From Tethya wilhelma (taxonomy: Eukaryota; Porifera; Demospongiae; Tethyida; Tethyidae), in the NCBI GenBank assembly GCA_964030475.1, contig CAXIPT010000001.1, forward strand, positions 15,413,120 to 15,477,119: 64,000 nucleotides of DNA, in the 5' to 3' direction. The notes beneath the pieces are model-generated. The model saw nothing but the letters and a program-made list of their open reading frames with translations. It ran no database searches and was not told the origin of the DNA. Position numbers and translations under genes: made by a program. This document shows positions 43,084 to 55,000 of the stretch, one piece after another. Position 1 is the stretch's first letter. Every line of letters begins with the position of its first letter.

Positions 43084-44619
43084 TTGACACTGTTGGTGAG
43101 GCTGTTAGAGCAAGGAGAGAGCCCATCGCTGTTCCAGCCTCCTCTCTCAGCTCTTCATCATTTAGCAAAGGATGAGAGGAGGGCACCTGCATGTGTGTGT
43201 GGAAGAGACATTAGCAGTACTAGAAGAAACATATGTGACATGATTGTGTAACTCACTATATCCAGGGATATATCAGTATCTGATGTCTTCGTGGGCTCCA
43301 GAGTCTGACAATTGATATCAATGGATTTAGTTTGAACCAATTAAGTGATGAAATCATTCACTTACGGTTGGCTTCTTGGTTTGAGCAAGAATCAAGACCT
43401 CCATAAACTTAATAGCCATTGTACGAATTCTAAACGAGGCAACAATGAAAGATAAGGGTCACCAGAAAGAAAATCAGCTGCCATGCCAGTAGCTAGAGTG
43501 AAGTTAAAGAACCTACCCATCATTTTCAGACTCCACTAGGTTGAGCACTCTTGGTTTGATGTCTTGCATGGTCTGGGGATGAATGGATGCCATATCAGTT
43601 AATGTATGCTTAATATGTATGCTCGTATGAATAGAATACCTCCCACATCTCCTGAACTTCATCATCAACAGACTTCATCTTTGAAACATGCTGTGTGTGT
43701 ACATATGCATGTGTGTGTATGTGTATATAAATAATATACATCATTGACATATATTTTTCTATCAGTTTACAGCTCGGGGATCACTAGGGCTTACAACGAG
43801 AGCCAGTCTGTAGACGTGCATGATACAGACCAGGAGCTTCTTGATGACATTGGTGGAGTCATCGTCCATCATGTACGACACCATCGGAATCACTCGCACA
43901 ACCAAACCAGGGTCACTCTTACTGTACAATCACAAGACACACATCATATCAAGGCAGTCTATACATCACTGTTCATTAAGATGCCTTCGGTATCATGTGG
44001 GCAAAGGGTTCTTACCAAGCATCTTCCATAAAGCCGACAACAAACTTCCGAACATCAGCAAACTCTGTCTGCTGGAAGGCTATCACCTCCTGTATATGAA
44101 GGTACATGTATGTGCATATGTAAGGCCTTATATATACCATATGCAGTTGCAGTGTTGGCAGTAACTGCTCACATCAAGGAAGCTGTCCAGCAAACTAGGA
44201 TCCTTCTTCATAATAAGCTCCTTCACCTACGTACAATGGTAATATACGACTGACAGTAACTCATGATGATAAATACATCTTGCCAGACCCTTCACTTAGG
44301 AAAGGAAAAGTATATCTATGGTTAGACAAACATTATTTATCTATGGCAGGACCAGAAGGTATGTGGCCAATCTACTCACTTGATGCAGGCATTGAAGTTT
44401 TTCTTCTTTTCCAACCAACTGAGCATTGTTTAGTAATGAAATCACCTGTAGGTAGCACCAAGTTTATATAGAGGTGTGCATTTATTGGAGTAGAATTTTT
44501 GTCAGATACACAAAATTTGTCATTTTTAACAGATATACCTTATCAGAAGTTGGTAGTGATTCTTCAGCATCTGCATCTTCTTGCTGTTCCCCTAACGGCA
44601 CGAACTGACCACTAGCCAT
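26961..44619 (-). CDS. SYMPK: Symplekin, mRNA 3'-end processing scaffold, split by a 9.5-kb intron
   Basis: Nuclear scaffold that links CPSF and CstF in cleavage/polyadenylation and histone pre-mRNA processing. The start is ATG 44619 ([20 protein letters not shown]). N-terminal HEAT-type exons follow: [52 protein letters not shown], then [15 protein letters not shown] and [15 protein letters not shown] ending at 42345. The next exon begins at 32821 ([10 protein letters not shown]) and joins in phase (AGAGCCCG+G = RAR). Later exons include [98 protein letters not shown] and [18 protein letters not shown] (26961). The order matches animal symplekin throughout. The human protein's C-terminal tail was not found; read-through of the last exon would stop near 26796 inside a MITE. 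Confidence 0.95.
27219..27290. repeat. Small CCTGGGAA-type inverted repeat in a symplekin intron
   Basis: TCATTCCCAGACCTTCCCTT at the left and AAGGGAGGAGCCTGGGAATGA at the right are near reverse complements around TTTTGAAGAAATAATTTTCA. Related ends occur at 57408-57840 and in pieces near 6720-6795. Confidence 0.7.
33147..33410 (-). CDS. Secreted multicopy peptide precursor, four 16-residue repeats
   Basis: An 87-residue frame from ATG 33410. A classic signal peptide ([20 protein letters not shown]) is followed by Ala-Ala, a plausible cleavage site. The rest is a short APVEQP lead and four copies of [16 protein letters not shown]; the last copy has Ser for Thr and stops after SRAIRD. Each copy carries two overlapping R-x-x-R sites (RESR, RAIR), minimal furin-type motifs, which could release an acidic [13 protein letters not shown] peptide whose Tyr lies between acidic residues. 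No cysteines. A TATA box lies 83 bp upstream. An upstream in-frame ATG at 33437 would put nine polar residues before the signal peptide, so it is less likely. A donor-like GTATAAC overlaps the stop, so a further exon cannot be excluded. No homologue recognised; alternatives are a disordered extracellular protein or a chance frame. It lies within the large symplekin intron, on the same strand. Confidence 0.6.
   Translation of the reverse strand: MYLKVYSAFLMAIILAIPSKAAPVEQPGYDTRESRAIRDPPDSGYDTRESRAIRDPPDSGYDTRESRAIRDPPDSGYDSRESRAIRD
33153..33331 (-). repeat. 48-bp coding minisatellite of the peptide precursor
   Basis: Units begin at 33153, 33201, 33249 and 33297 (plus strand GCGGATGGCTCGGGACTCAC). 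Three are full and one is partial, differing by only one to three bases. Since 48 is a multiple of three, copy number can change without shifting frame. Confidence 0.95.
33493..33499 (-). promoter_or_regulatory. TATA box of the peptide-precursor gene
   Basis: On the minus strand the sequence reads AGTATAAAAGAG, a strong TATA element. It lies about 83 bp upstream of ATG 33410 (56 bp from the alternative ATG 33437). A start about 30 bp downstream of it would leave a short 5' UTR in either case. Confidence 0.6.
33750..34023. repeat. Fragment of the dispersed repeat family, cut off at an N
   Basis: Resembles 55150-55360 (CTGACTTACTT, CAACTTTGACA, AATAAGCCTAAA, AGCTTTGAAACT, ATGTAGCCAT). The match stops at the N at 34023, right after GTAGCCATCTTC. 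This suggests the assembly was joined inside a repeat here. Confidence 0.7.
34626..34755 (-). other. Possible terminal coding exon with tyrosine-containing acidic tail
   Basis: After an acceptor-like CTATATAG the minus strand reads [20 protein letters not shown] and ends [12 protein letters not shown]. Tyrosines in YGDIQ and DYDYIF contexts look like a cytoplasmic signalling tail. It could be the last exon of the FN3 receptor that lies upstream on the same strand, but the splice phase from exon 35911-35860 does not fit directly, so the link is a guess. Confidence 0.35.
34780..35468. repeat. Dispersed repeat family, copy B, with the best-preserved palindromic MITE
   Basis: 35122-35228 and 35361-35468 are near-perfect inverted arms of about 107 bp (CAAGTAGTAAAAATTTC ... 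GACTACTTCATTTTT and its reverse complement) around a spacer of about 130 bp. The preceding 340 bp match the flanks of copies A and C. Confidence 0.88.
35860..40650 (-). CDS. Single-pass receptor with Ig-like and FN3 domains, 5' end missing
   Basis: Exons read on the minus strand with GT-AG borders: 40650-40309 ([20 protein letters not shown] ... [17 protein letters not shown], probable Ig-like), 40236-39901 (second Ig-like unit, [15 protein letters not shown]...), 38805-38542 (FN3), 38425-38120 (FN3, [19 protein letters not shown]), 38043-37750 (FN3, [20 protein letters not shown]), 37659-37375 (FN3, [18 protein letters not shown]), 37271-37163 (membrane helix [20 protein letters not shown] then LRRK), 37012-36938 and 35911-35860 (cytoplasmic, [12 protein letters not shown]). 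FN3 exons match domain borders one to one. The signal peptide and first exons are not seen: an N at 40703 and a minisatellite lie directly upstream. The 3' end is open; 34755-34626 is a candidate. Likely a surface adhesion or signalling receptor. It is entirely inside the symplekin intron on the same strand. Confidence 0.82.
36070..36128. repeat. (CA)n microsatellite
   Basis: An almost pure CA dinucleotide run with a CCACAC and a CAGACAC interruption at its right end. Confidence 0.97.
38941..39166. repeat. Pogo/Tigger-like MITE inside an FN3-gene intron
   Basis: Begins TA-CAGTAAAACCTCCGAACAAAGGACA and ends TTGGAGGTTCTACTG, an imperfect terminal inverted repeat of the CAGT..AACCTC type. It is 226 bp long and has no transposase. 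The FN3 gene is on the minus strand, and this element lies between exons 40236-39901 and 38805-38542. Confidence 0.75.
39545..39727. repeat. 66-bp perfect palindrome adjoining a 115-bp hairpin element
   Basis: 39545-39610 is a perfect palindrome centred on TTTAAA (arm TTTGCCACTATAAAAGTTTT...). Directly after it, 39613-39639 and 39701-39727 are perfect 27-bp inverted arms (CTATTACCTGATGAAAAATC...) with a further inner stem (TTAAAGAAAGT / ACTTTCTTTAA). Both should extrude as cruciforms; they are probably foldback transposon remnants. Confidence 0.92.
40704..41614. repeat. Minisatellite of about 31-34 bp units in the symplekin intron
   Basis: Units read ACTAGTGGAGAACCCAAGAA + CCTTT(T)CCCATTAAA, with ACTACTGGAG variants. 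Block one, 40704 to about 41138, begins right at the N; block two runs from about 41374 to 41614. Between them is about 235 bp of unique sequence. The array is upstream of the first visible FN3-gene exon. Confidence 0.95.
41615..42344. repeat. Intron 5' end with a (GACA)n-bearing repeat
   Basis: Contains a tetranucleotide run (GACA)n at 42201-42240 followed by ACGCATGCGCCGAGG, within an AT-rich intronic stretch. The donor of the large symplekin intron (GTGAGA on the minus strand) is at 42344-42339. No gene seen. Confidence 0.7.
43014..43081. repeat. (TC)n microsatellite in a symplekin intron
   Basis: An uninterrupted 68-bp CT dinucleotide run; on the gene's minus strand this is a GA run. Confidence 0.98.
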
Positions 44620-44752
44620 AGCTCTATGTTGACCAGGCTCAGAAACTATTTTCTATTTCACGCACACATGGGAAAATTCCGTTGCAATGGGGTTAATTTT
44701 TTTGGTGTTGTCTTGGAAACTGAGGTACAAAGTGCAGAGCTGATACAAGAAG
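44620..44752. promoter_or_regulatory. Putative bidirectional promoter, symplekin / CCDC175-like
   Basis: 133 bp separate the divergent start codons (44619 minus, 44753 plus). No TATA box is apparent. A shared promoter is inferred from spacing alone. Confidence 0.5.
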
Positions 44753-47700
44753 ATGAGTGAAGTGCCCAATTCTTCAGTGGTGGAGCTCACCACTGATGTG
44801 AACAGCACAGTAGAACACCTCAAGGAGCTAGGTGAATGATTAGCTGAGCTGTAGGAACATGCAAACAAGTTGCAAACATAGCAAGGAGAATATCTGACTG
44901 AAAATGAAGTGCTATGTCTTCTTGTGCATTTATATAGGTGAGCAGATGAAAGCTGGAAGTCGTGGGTTTTCAGAGGAGGATATCAGAAACATAGATGAAG
45001 TTATTGCAGCCCTCAGAGAATTAGTAAGTAGTACCAGGCAGTTAGTCTGGCCATAGACTAGCAAATTAAAAGGGGTCTGTCTATGCCGACCAGCCTACTT
45101 GGCAGTCTGCACATAGTATACTATTGGGGTATGTAGTACCTCGGCCAGTGGTGGCTAGTGTCTGCAGACAGTAATACAATGACAATAGTGTGGAGAGATC
45201 CATACAAATGTGGTGTATGCACCTGTTCAAAGTTGATTAATAATAAATTATTTTCAAATTGTTTCACTCCTCTTGTGCCTCAGGATTCCAAACGACTAAA
45301 GGCTCATGAGATATTGGAGACTGAGACAATCAAGGCCAGTGTGCTGAGACACAAGCTAACAAATTTTCCATACAAACTCAAAGCAGAGGTTGACGGTAGG
45401 TTAGCCTTTTTGCCCACTATAGTTGTATCTTTATGGATTTATGTGCTATTCCAGCTGCTGTGAATTCTGCAAGAGAGTCCAATGCTGCTCAGATGAGAGA
45501 CATGCAGGTAGGTGTATGGTGTACACCTCCATTGAATAATGATAATGGTTATGTGTTGTGTTTGCAGTCCAAGCTTCAAAGCATGAGCGAGAGAGCAGAG
45601 GAGTTGGAAAAGAAGAGGGAGATTTTGGAATTGCACAATGAAGTCCTGAAGTGAGTCTATGAATGAGTCAACTTATTCTGGCAGCCTCTACTATTATATT
45701 TGTGTTCCGTGTGAATATGATTTATGACTGTAGACCAGAGCAAAAGAAATTGATGGTTAAACATGCTGAGCTTGTGAAGAAGGTCAATGCCTGTATGGCT
45801 AGGAAAACAAAGTGAGGAGCAGAATACAACTATGTACATTGATTGCTATCAATGAAACTATAATACACTGCAGAATGCAAATCAAACTAAATGAAACTCG
45901 GGAAAGTTTGAAAAACACTAATGCTCAAGTGAGTTGAAAGCTTTTGTTGAATGTGGTTAAATATCCATGACATTATGAAATGATCTCCATAGATTGAGGC
46001 ATTGGAAGCTGACATATTGAAGCTTCAGGAAGACATGAAACGTGAAAGAGAAGAGTTTGAAAAAGAGAAAGCCTCTCTCACTGAACAGTTGGTATGAGTC
46101 AATAGATATAGCACGACTGCAATTAATATTTCATGTATATGCAACACATGATTACCACATATGATATATGTGTGTGTATGTTTGTACCCAAACCACAGGA
46201 AGATACCAAGACCAAATGTAGTGAAAAATCGCGAGACAATAGCAAGTTAAAAAGGTGAAAAATATTATGTGATGACAGCTACTAACAATGGTCATAATGT
46301 TATTTTTCTCTGCTTGCATAGGGAACTAGATATGCTGACAGATGAAGCTGTGCACACTGGACTTGCTGTCTCTGATAAAAGGACGGTGAGTGTACAAATA
46401 TCAAAGTTATTTTAAACCATTTCATAACCGCATTGATGCATTGCACTGCAGCAATATACTATGTAAAAATTAATACCTGTATTTGCATACAGGCAATACA
46501 ACAAGTTGAACTGAATATTAGAAGATTGATGGCTGTTGAAGAAGACTTGAAGAAGAAGCTAAAGACTGGAGCTGAGAGAACTGTCAAATTGGAGGGAAAA
46601 TGGTAAAACTGCACCATTTTATCACAGCTTACTCTCCCTCATAAATTACTGTTCTGCACACAGTGTTGAGATTGAGAAAGCAACTGAAGCAATGAGGGAG
46701 GACTATGCTACCAAAAAGCAAGAAATGCTCAAAAAGACTCAACAGGTACTGTATTCTGCGGAGATGAAGTGGTTGTATCCCTGAAAGTAAGACATGGTCA
46801 TTTCCTTGTGTAGTTCAAACGAGAGGTTGAGCTTGCTAGTGAGGAAACAAGACGGCTCTCTGGAATAGCTAAGGGACTAAAACGAGGTACATACACTACA
46901 ATTGCTGATATTGTATAGACTAACAGTTACAAGTCTAACATCCATTCTGATATATTATAATTATGAGCTTGATCTGTGCTAATCATTACCCCCAGACCTG
47001 AAACAAGCAAACGACAGTCGTGTCATGCAGTCTAGAGCACTGAAGGATTCACAGGAAAGGTATTGTGGTGTATGTTATGTATTTAGTTCAATTGACAAGC
47101 AATTTACTGCTCTTCTCTTCCTGTATGTAGTGTGAATGCATCAAAGCGTACTCTGTTGTTTCAATCAGAGGAGGGAGCCAGGCTGGAGTCAGAGAACAAA
47201 GAGCTGCAGTTCAGATTAGCTCAACTAAAAGAAAACCATTTGTAAGTTGCAACATAATTTACATGCAAATACGTATGCACGGTGGTATTGCCTTTATTCT
47301 ACATACTTGTGTCTCTAGGGTGAATGTTCAAGTGCTCAAGGACGAAATATCTGAGTTGAAGGAGAAACTGACCAGAGAATCAAAGACAAGGTTTGGATAG
47401 TGCACTCTCTACATCATTAGCAAGTACCACTACCTCTGCATTGGTTTCATATACAGACAAACAGTGGAGGATAGCTACAAGGACTTGCAGATACAGATTG
47501 AGACCCAACGCAATGATCACTCAGCAACTATCAATGAGTTTACTGGTAGGATGAACCAGGCTAGAGTACAACACTCAAACATGACAGAAAGGGTAAGTTG
47601 TAAGTTGACATCTAGATTCTACTATGCCATAGCTACTTGACATTTATGCTTACATACAGGCAGCAGTATTGAAGCAACAAGTTAAAGATCAGGAGAGAGA

Positions 47701-49218
47701 GATTGCAGCACTCCAAGACCAGCTCAAAACATCTCAATCAAGACTACGGATGATGAAAAACTCTCTATCTAGCAAGATCAAAACCTTAGAGGTTAGTGAA
47801 TTGGTTGGTTGGTCCAAATCTTGGCAGTGACATTTCCCCCTGACAACTCCTGAAGGAAAATATTGCTGATCTGACGGATGAGCTTGATGACAGAAACGAA
47901 ACACTAGCTGAAATACAGGTATACATAAAATTATAAAGCAATAACCTCTATGTCTGTGTCAGCCTGTATGTATTCAATTTTGTTCTTTCCAGCCCACTTG
48001 CAGTGCACTTGAAGAAGACTTTGAAGATAAGGATACTATCTATGAAAATAAAAGAACAGAAGTTGTAGGTAGGTGTTCAAGATTAGAGATACGTACAGTG
48101 AAACTTCCAAACAAAGAGGTTCTATTGTATCTCCTTCTCTTGTCATCATCTACTAGTTTGTGTGCTCTCGTCTATTCATACATATAGCTTTGAAGAGCAA
48201 ACGTGCAAATCTTGAAGAAAGAATAGCTGAAATAGAACGCCAGTTGGAAAAAATACACATTCCACAGGTACAAATAGTCAGTTACTAAGTATATGATATG
48301 CACAGTGACACCAAGACAAAGAGGAAGGAATTTTTTCTTTTTTTTCCTTTTCACAGGAGAAACTTCGTTTGGAGACTCTTCGTTGCCGGACTTACACAAG
48401 GCGCTCTCTTCGTGAGCAGTGCAACGAGGTTGAAGAGACTGAGGAGAAGGTAGTGCAAGCCCACCAAAAACTGACAGCCATCGAGATTGAAAACAAGAGG
48501 TCAGTTCATGTTCACGGGTAACAACAATGATAGCGTACATTTCATCAGTATTGGTTTGGGTTTAAACTTTTCTTGCAGAATCAAGCAAGTAAGGATCAAT
48601 TGAGCTAAGTGTATTGTGTGTGAAACAGTTGCTTATTTGTGATAATATGAACATTGGTAGGCTAGTGATGACTTGGAACAAGAGATAGGTAGGTTGAAAT
48701 CGCTGCTGGAGGATAGAGAGGAGATTGAAAGGCACCTTGATGCAGCACTGAAGGAGTACAGAGGTATGTACCTTTTAGGAGACAAACATGATACGTGTAT
48801 TGCATTGTGTACTCTAAAAGTTTTGCCTTTTTTCCTTCTGTAGAGGAATTGGCACATCATTGGAAGGAGAATGAGAGAATAGAAGAGGTACAGTGTATGC
48901 TTGCATTAGCCTCGCAGCGACGCTAGCCAGACTCTCCACAAAAAGCTATGTTTACACACATCTCTTGATATTAAATGTATTGTAGGTATCATCGAAAAGA
49001 GACAAAGTTGTGCTGAAGGATATCACAGCTCTGAAAGAAGCATCAGAAGACAGACTCCAATCGTGAGCCATTGATTTTGTAGCGTACATCAGAATTTTTT
49101 AGACTTGCAATTTGTATATTGCAGGATTGCTACTATCCATGATAAATTTGAACAAGACTTACAGGACTTCACTGAGTTCGTGCACATAGCAGCTACACAA
49201 GGCAGTGTAACAGAATAG
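44753..49218 (+). CDS. CCDC175: Coiled-coil protein similar to CCDC175
   Basis: About two dozen short exons join in phase to give a protein of roughly 750-780 residues that is almost wholly coiled coil. It starts MSEVPNSSVVELTTDVNSTV (44753-44831), continues GEQMKAGSRGFSEEDIRN, SKRLKAHEILETETIKAS, SVLRHKLTNFPYKLKAEVD, KKLMVKHAELVKKVNACMAR, MQIKLNETRESLKNT, LKENHLVNVQVLKDEISELK and EKLRLETLRCRTYTRRS, and ends DLQDFTEFVHIAATQGSVTE-stop (49216-49218). The order LLEIE..L..LP.....E...DARR, then K.AELV....ACM.RKT, resembles vertebrate CCDC175, which has a similar length. Any long coiled-coil protein can match by composition, so orthology is moderate. A cilium or testis role cannot be read from the sequence. 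Head-to-head with symplekin. Confidence 0.7.
48096..48127. repeat. Miniature pogo-like terminal repeat remnant
   Basis: TA-CAGTGAAACTTCCAAACAAAG joins directly to AGGTTCTATTG-TA, as if the inside of a CAGT..AACCTCC-type MITE had been lost. In an intron of the CCDC175-like gene. Confidence 0.55.
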
Positions 49219-49801
49219 CTGAGTTAGCTATTTTAGCTCATGTCAAGGCAAATCATGTTTTTTATTGTAACGACCCAATACCATTTTGTGTGGGTTTCTA
49301 TAAGTCACGTGCGCTACAAAAATAACAGAGTTCAGTGTGATGATTGATTGATGTATCCTGTTTGTGTCCTCAAAGAAGACGTCTCCTATATATGAGAACC
49401 AAGGCCCGTTCACTAAAGTATTCTTCAGTACGTTTTCTCCGTCTGTCAGTATTAAGCTAGGTAAGTAGTAGCACTGCCACACTTTGTGGGATCTATAGTC
49501 ATAGATGATTTAACACTGTCTATGCTAAAGTTGAGTGTTATGAGGTATCTATATAAAGCTATATAAAGCTATATAATTTGTCAGAGAAGACTATTATGGT
49601 GCTACTCTGCACGTAGTTTTTGCGATCTAGCTGTGTTTGAGAGAGGCAGTATTGATTGTATAGTTTGTATCTTCTAAAATGAAACATACACACAGGTGTC
49701 AACGTAACCAACCGATTGTCAAAAGTATTCACAGTGAGAAGTGCTGCTGACTGGAGTACAGCAGTATTTTAACACTGGCAGATGACTGAATAGCAAACAC
49801 C
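49219..49801. other. Intergenic region before Son of sevenless
   Basis: 3' UTR of the CCDC175-like gene and the upstream region of SOS. Contains ATATAAAGCTATATAAAGCT near 49555 and a divergent set of short frames; no supported gene. Confidence 0.5.
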
Positions 49802-50513
49802 ATGAGTATACCTTCCGTTTACGACTTTCTGAGTGAGGACAACTCCACTCAGTGGAAGTCTCTCTTGCAACCAGCCCTAAGAAAGGTAAATTATGAATGT
49901 CTCTGCTCTTTAATATCCAGGAATTTTGTACTTGTACACACTGCCATACATTATCCTTGTAATACAATCATAACATTGGATGTGATGTGCTATAGCTCAG
50001 TGATTCCTCTCTCTAGTCATAACATGTCTGTTCTTGTGTATACACACAGTGCTCTGTCTAGCTTCATGTGTGAGAGTATAGCTCACTCTGCAAAAAGTGA
50101 GACCCAATATATATGTGATCTTTCCTAGAGTATAGTGCTGGTTTTCATGTTTAGTTGTACTGGTAGCTAACGAAATGTTTACAGGAATGCTCTATTATGA
50201 GGTCATGTGTCCACACTGTAACCGTGTATACTTGGAATTGAACACATACAATCTATGTACCTATTGGAAATGTATTGGTTTGTGGCAACTTTAGAGCCTT
50301 TTTTTAGTTGCACTACCCTTCTGCTGTTGCTATGCTGGTGCACTCAAAACACACAGTAGTATCTATGAATAGCATGACATTGTCCTTGCTTTTGGAGAGT
50401 CCTTGGAATGTTGTGTAATCTGTGTTTATAAACAGCTGTGTTGTAATTGCTGTTAGGGCTGGTGGTTTCCAGAGCTGGCACTGTAAGTCAAACAGTGAAA
50501 TAGTTTTGTAACT

Positions 50514-50586
<73 letters not shown>

Positions 50587-52002
50587 ACGTGCATTGTATC
50601 CAGTGGACAGAACCAATTGAAACCTGCGTACAAGTGTTGAGTAGTTGTCTGGTCTGTTAGTGTGTGCACACGTGCAGGTATATACCCTCTTGCCTATTAT
50701 GCACGTCTGAATTCATTATGTGCTGTTGTATGTCTATTTGTTATAGGCAATTGAATTTTTTACAGTTGTAAAGTATCATACATACTGTATATGGTGCACA
50801 CTCAGTGGAGTGTTCCATATTGGTAGTTCTCAGCTGTAATGAGTGTAGTACCTACCTAATGGCACTGAGTTGATTGCTCTGCTTTGTCTGGAATAGCTGG
50901 CTTCATCTTCATAGTTCCCCCTACTCCAACATGAATCCCAATAGCTATATACCTAGCACATCCTTCGGCTATAGACACAGAGTTACATTCACATGATATG
51001 TAGAAGCTGATTGTTCAATTCTTCTACTGACCACTCCTGGAAGGACATCCCTTGTTGAGTTCCCCTTGGCTGGTGTCTGGTTGCTTCAGTGTAGCTAGCT
51101 TCTGGATGGATGCAGCAGACAGCGATTTCCTCAATCAGTTTCTTCCTCTCTTGTAGTCTTCTTCAGTCAGGTGTGAGTTACACTGTGTGTGCTGCCCCTA
51201 TGAAAGCCATTGGTCCTACATGTGTGCAGAAATAGTCAGATTTGGTGCCTAATCTCCTCTGGGACACCATGAGAGGAGACCATATGGGTAGATTCTGTTA
51301 CTAGTTGTCCTAAGTAAAATTTGTGGGTATACTTGGGAAATTTTGCTATGGAGTATGTACTAGTCTTGTACCACTCATTGTGACATCTGCAGTCCTACAT
51401 CTTTTGACACTCCCTGTGGAGCTTCTTCCTTACAACTTACTGCTGTACTCACTTTCGCTTCTCCTTGTCAGTCCTTGATGCTATTATGCCTAACTGAGTT
51501 GTCTCATCTGTAGTAGAACATGTTAGCTGGTTGTACACCTGAGTCCAAATTCTTACACGGTTTCTTTGTTTGTACATAGCTAGCTGGTAACCCCTACCTG
51601 CTCAACTAGCTACCCACTGGTCATTTGTGTGCAGCTACAGAGAGCTTCAGCCAGGTCACTCACTCTCCTTGCTGTGAAACTGATAGCCTCCATTTGTGTA
51701 CAAACAGTGCTTGGCTTATATGGAATAATTGACTGTTTATACTTGTGGTCAGCTACATTCCTTTGTGTTGATAGAACAGGGAGGGAGAAAGATGGAAGGG
51801 CAAGTTTTGTGCCTCTTAGATGAATGACTTTGAAGTGAAACTGAATGTTTTTTTTGATAGAAACACTGTCACACATAATGGTGCTGACTGTAATGTTTTG
51901 AGGTGTCTCAGGGAACTGGGACTTGTCCAACTTTTGCATCATTATGTGGAATTTTTTCAGCTTTAGTATTATACTTAGACTGTATGGTTATAGCTAGTGA
52001 GG

Positions 52003-52037
<35 letters not shown>

Positions 52038-55000
52038 TTGTCGATAGATTCAAAAACAGGTCCACCCTCGACTGGAGATAGATGATGAAGCAGTGGCCTA
52101 CCTGGAGAGCCTCATCTACCAACTCTTGGCTCAGATGTGCACTGCTCAGCCACACACCATCAAAGATGTGGAGATCTACGTCCAGAACAACTTTGCTGCT
52201 CCCATTGACACTTGGGCTCTTCACGATGCCAAGCTGTTGATGGAGAGGGCTCAGAAGAAGAGAGGGGTCTACGTGTTTCCAGTGGACAAGATGTTTCCTC
52301 AGTTGCAAAAGGTGTGTAGATGGTGTGCTGCTATAATATCTCCAGTGTGCCTGCTATGCAAGATGTTGGTTAGTCTATTGAGCTTGACCCTTTTTTTCTA
52401 CCTCTGACATGCGCAAAGGGTCTAGGTCAATAGACCATAATGTTTTATATGTTGTAATAGCATGTGAATAATTTTCCACGATACTATGAAACATATTGTT
52501 ACCAAACCAGGCTTTTTTTCCTCTCATTTTTTCTCTGCCGTAGCTTCCAAAGTTAGTGTTTACTTTTCTCTGTTTATTTGACGCATTGTGTAATCGTAAC
52601 TGTTGTTATCTAAATTGAAAATGTAATCAATGTTTGTGTGTGTTTGGAGTGGAGTGAATTTTTCCCTTTGACAGAAAGAAAAAGTATCATGCTCTGTAAA
52701 CACCTATGTACGTACATGACGGTACATTTTGTTTTAAATGTGTCTACAGGAGCTGTTTGGCTACAAGATTGAACTCAACCTGGTACAGTTCATCATGGCC
52801 ATACTTGACTATGTATCAGCTGACATCCTCAAGGTAGATGTACTTGTATGTACACGTGTCACATTCAAGAATGTATGTATGTATTTATGTGCTATAGTAG
52901 TTGTGTACATTAAGTGTGTGCATGTGTGAAACTGGCATGGCTGGTACATACATCAAGGGAGGATATTTGTCACTAAAGAGTGTGTACTGTGTCCAAGGTG
53001 TTTGTTGTATAATGGGGTGTCTTCCAAGTTATACGCAATTACATCATTGTTTGCACAACCCATGCCTGCTTTGGACAGTATTGTTTGTCAGGCTGCTATT
53101 GAGTCGTGATGATACCAATCAAAACACTCTATTCTCTCTTTGGGTCTTCCCTTGCTTGAACTCTTGGACTGAAGTAAACAGTAGAGAGGGTCTTTGAGGG
53201 AAAAAAACAACAACAACAATGCCACATCAGCATTTTGTGAGCTTCGGTTTGGTGTGCATTAATTGTAATACTTGCTCCTCCACATTCATAGTATTGTATG
53301 GTTCATTGAAAGTCAATTAGTTCTAGAATAGTGCTCAATTTTATTCAACCTCAAGTATCCCTTATTGTTAAATGTACATGAATTTACTACACAATGAGTG
53401 TTGTGTATAAATTATGTACACTCGGCCAGTTAATCTTGAGGAATTGTGTTTCCTCTTGGGCTGGTTTGTGTAGGCATGCATGCAATGAAAGTCCTCAGTA
53501 ATTGCTAATTGCTCCTAATTCAATGAGGCTGCCCTGCCAATAATAAGGTGCATGTACCTGTACACCCGATTAGGAGATGCAGACGTGCCTGTGTTAATTA
53601 TCATAATTACCTGCCTGTTCGATGTGTTGTGATCGTTACTGTCTCTCCAACAGCTGGCAGGGAACTTTGTCAAGAACACCCGCTCTCTCTCCATTTACAT
53701 CTCTTCCTCCGACATCAAGGTCTCCATGTCTGCTGATCCAGTGAGTGCAACAATCATTGTTTAGGTTTTTTGTTAGTTGTTAGTTATGTGTGTTTGTGTG
53801 ACATACTTCTTGATTCCTTTGTGCTTTCATTGGAGTGATTTCGTTTGTTTTTGTTTTCAGGCTCTTCAGGCGTTGTTTAATGCTGACCAGAATTTAGTGA
53901 AGGATGTCATCTTGTCACATTCNTAATAAGCATTGTATTTTTATTGTATTGGATATAAATTGTGAAAATGAAAATGAAATAACACTTGTGGGCATGGCTA
54001 CAGACAAAAATACATACTTTTGTGAATGCAGAGCTGAATGTTTATTTGAAGAGGCATTTTTTTACCTTATCTAGTACATCTTAACCATAAAATTAGATCT
54101 GCCCGGAAATTGGGGTATCTATCATTAACTACAGTGCTTGCAGTCTATAGAGTAGAATTCATGTTTTTGCCTACAAGTAACAACTTTGTCAAATCTAACT
54201 TTAGGATGAATATTAAGCTTTTTTTTTGAATGGATAAGCCTAGTTATGGGTATAGGTACACTCTAATGTGGCTCAGGACTGCCAAGTTAACATTTTGCAC
54301 CTCCCCAATTTTTAGAGTGTGGTCAAAATCAGATTTGACGTTTTTTTGGAATTTTGTAGTTCTAACCCAGATATTACTCTTAGTGTAGGGTTTCAAAAGA
54401 AGCTGATGGTAGTCAAAGCTAATACATTTAATGATGAACTTGTCATGCAAGTTTCAGATCTTAGCTGTTAGTATTTCTTGAGTTTCTTCGCTAACCGAAA
54501 ATGGTGTCAAAAAGTTGAAAAAATGCTCATTGAAAGTGATGTGTTTGCTTTTAGCCAACCAAAATCCTACCCAAGATGGACAAACTGGTGACCAAAGCTC
54601 AGGTAAAGTTGTAGACCTTAGCCATAAACAGTTTGTCATTTTCTTCCCTAACATATTTCCCAAAAAAGCTTTATATCAGAAGCCATATCTCTGCACCTAA
54701 AGGTTGCCATGACAACATATTGAGTCTTGTTATAGAGTAATGACCCATATTGATGATGATCCAAAAAAAATTATTTGAAGATGCTTTGTTTGGGAATTAT
54801 ACTCACATAACCTCAAAATGGGGAATTCTACTCTCTAGACTGCAAGCACTGTATGTCACATGTGAGAAGTGTGATCAATGCAGCAAAATTAATGCAATGA
54901 TTGAAATAGAGATCTTATCATACGTACAGTAGCACCTATAGTAGGAATGGGCCGAATGTCCCATAGACACAATACAAAATGCATGTTTATGATCGTAAAA

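Noticed and set aside
50313..50669. His/Thr-repeat protein on the minus strand
   Set aside because: It is a translation of the (TG)n microsatellite.
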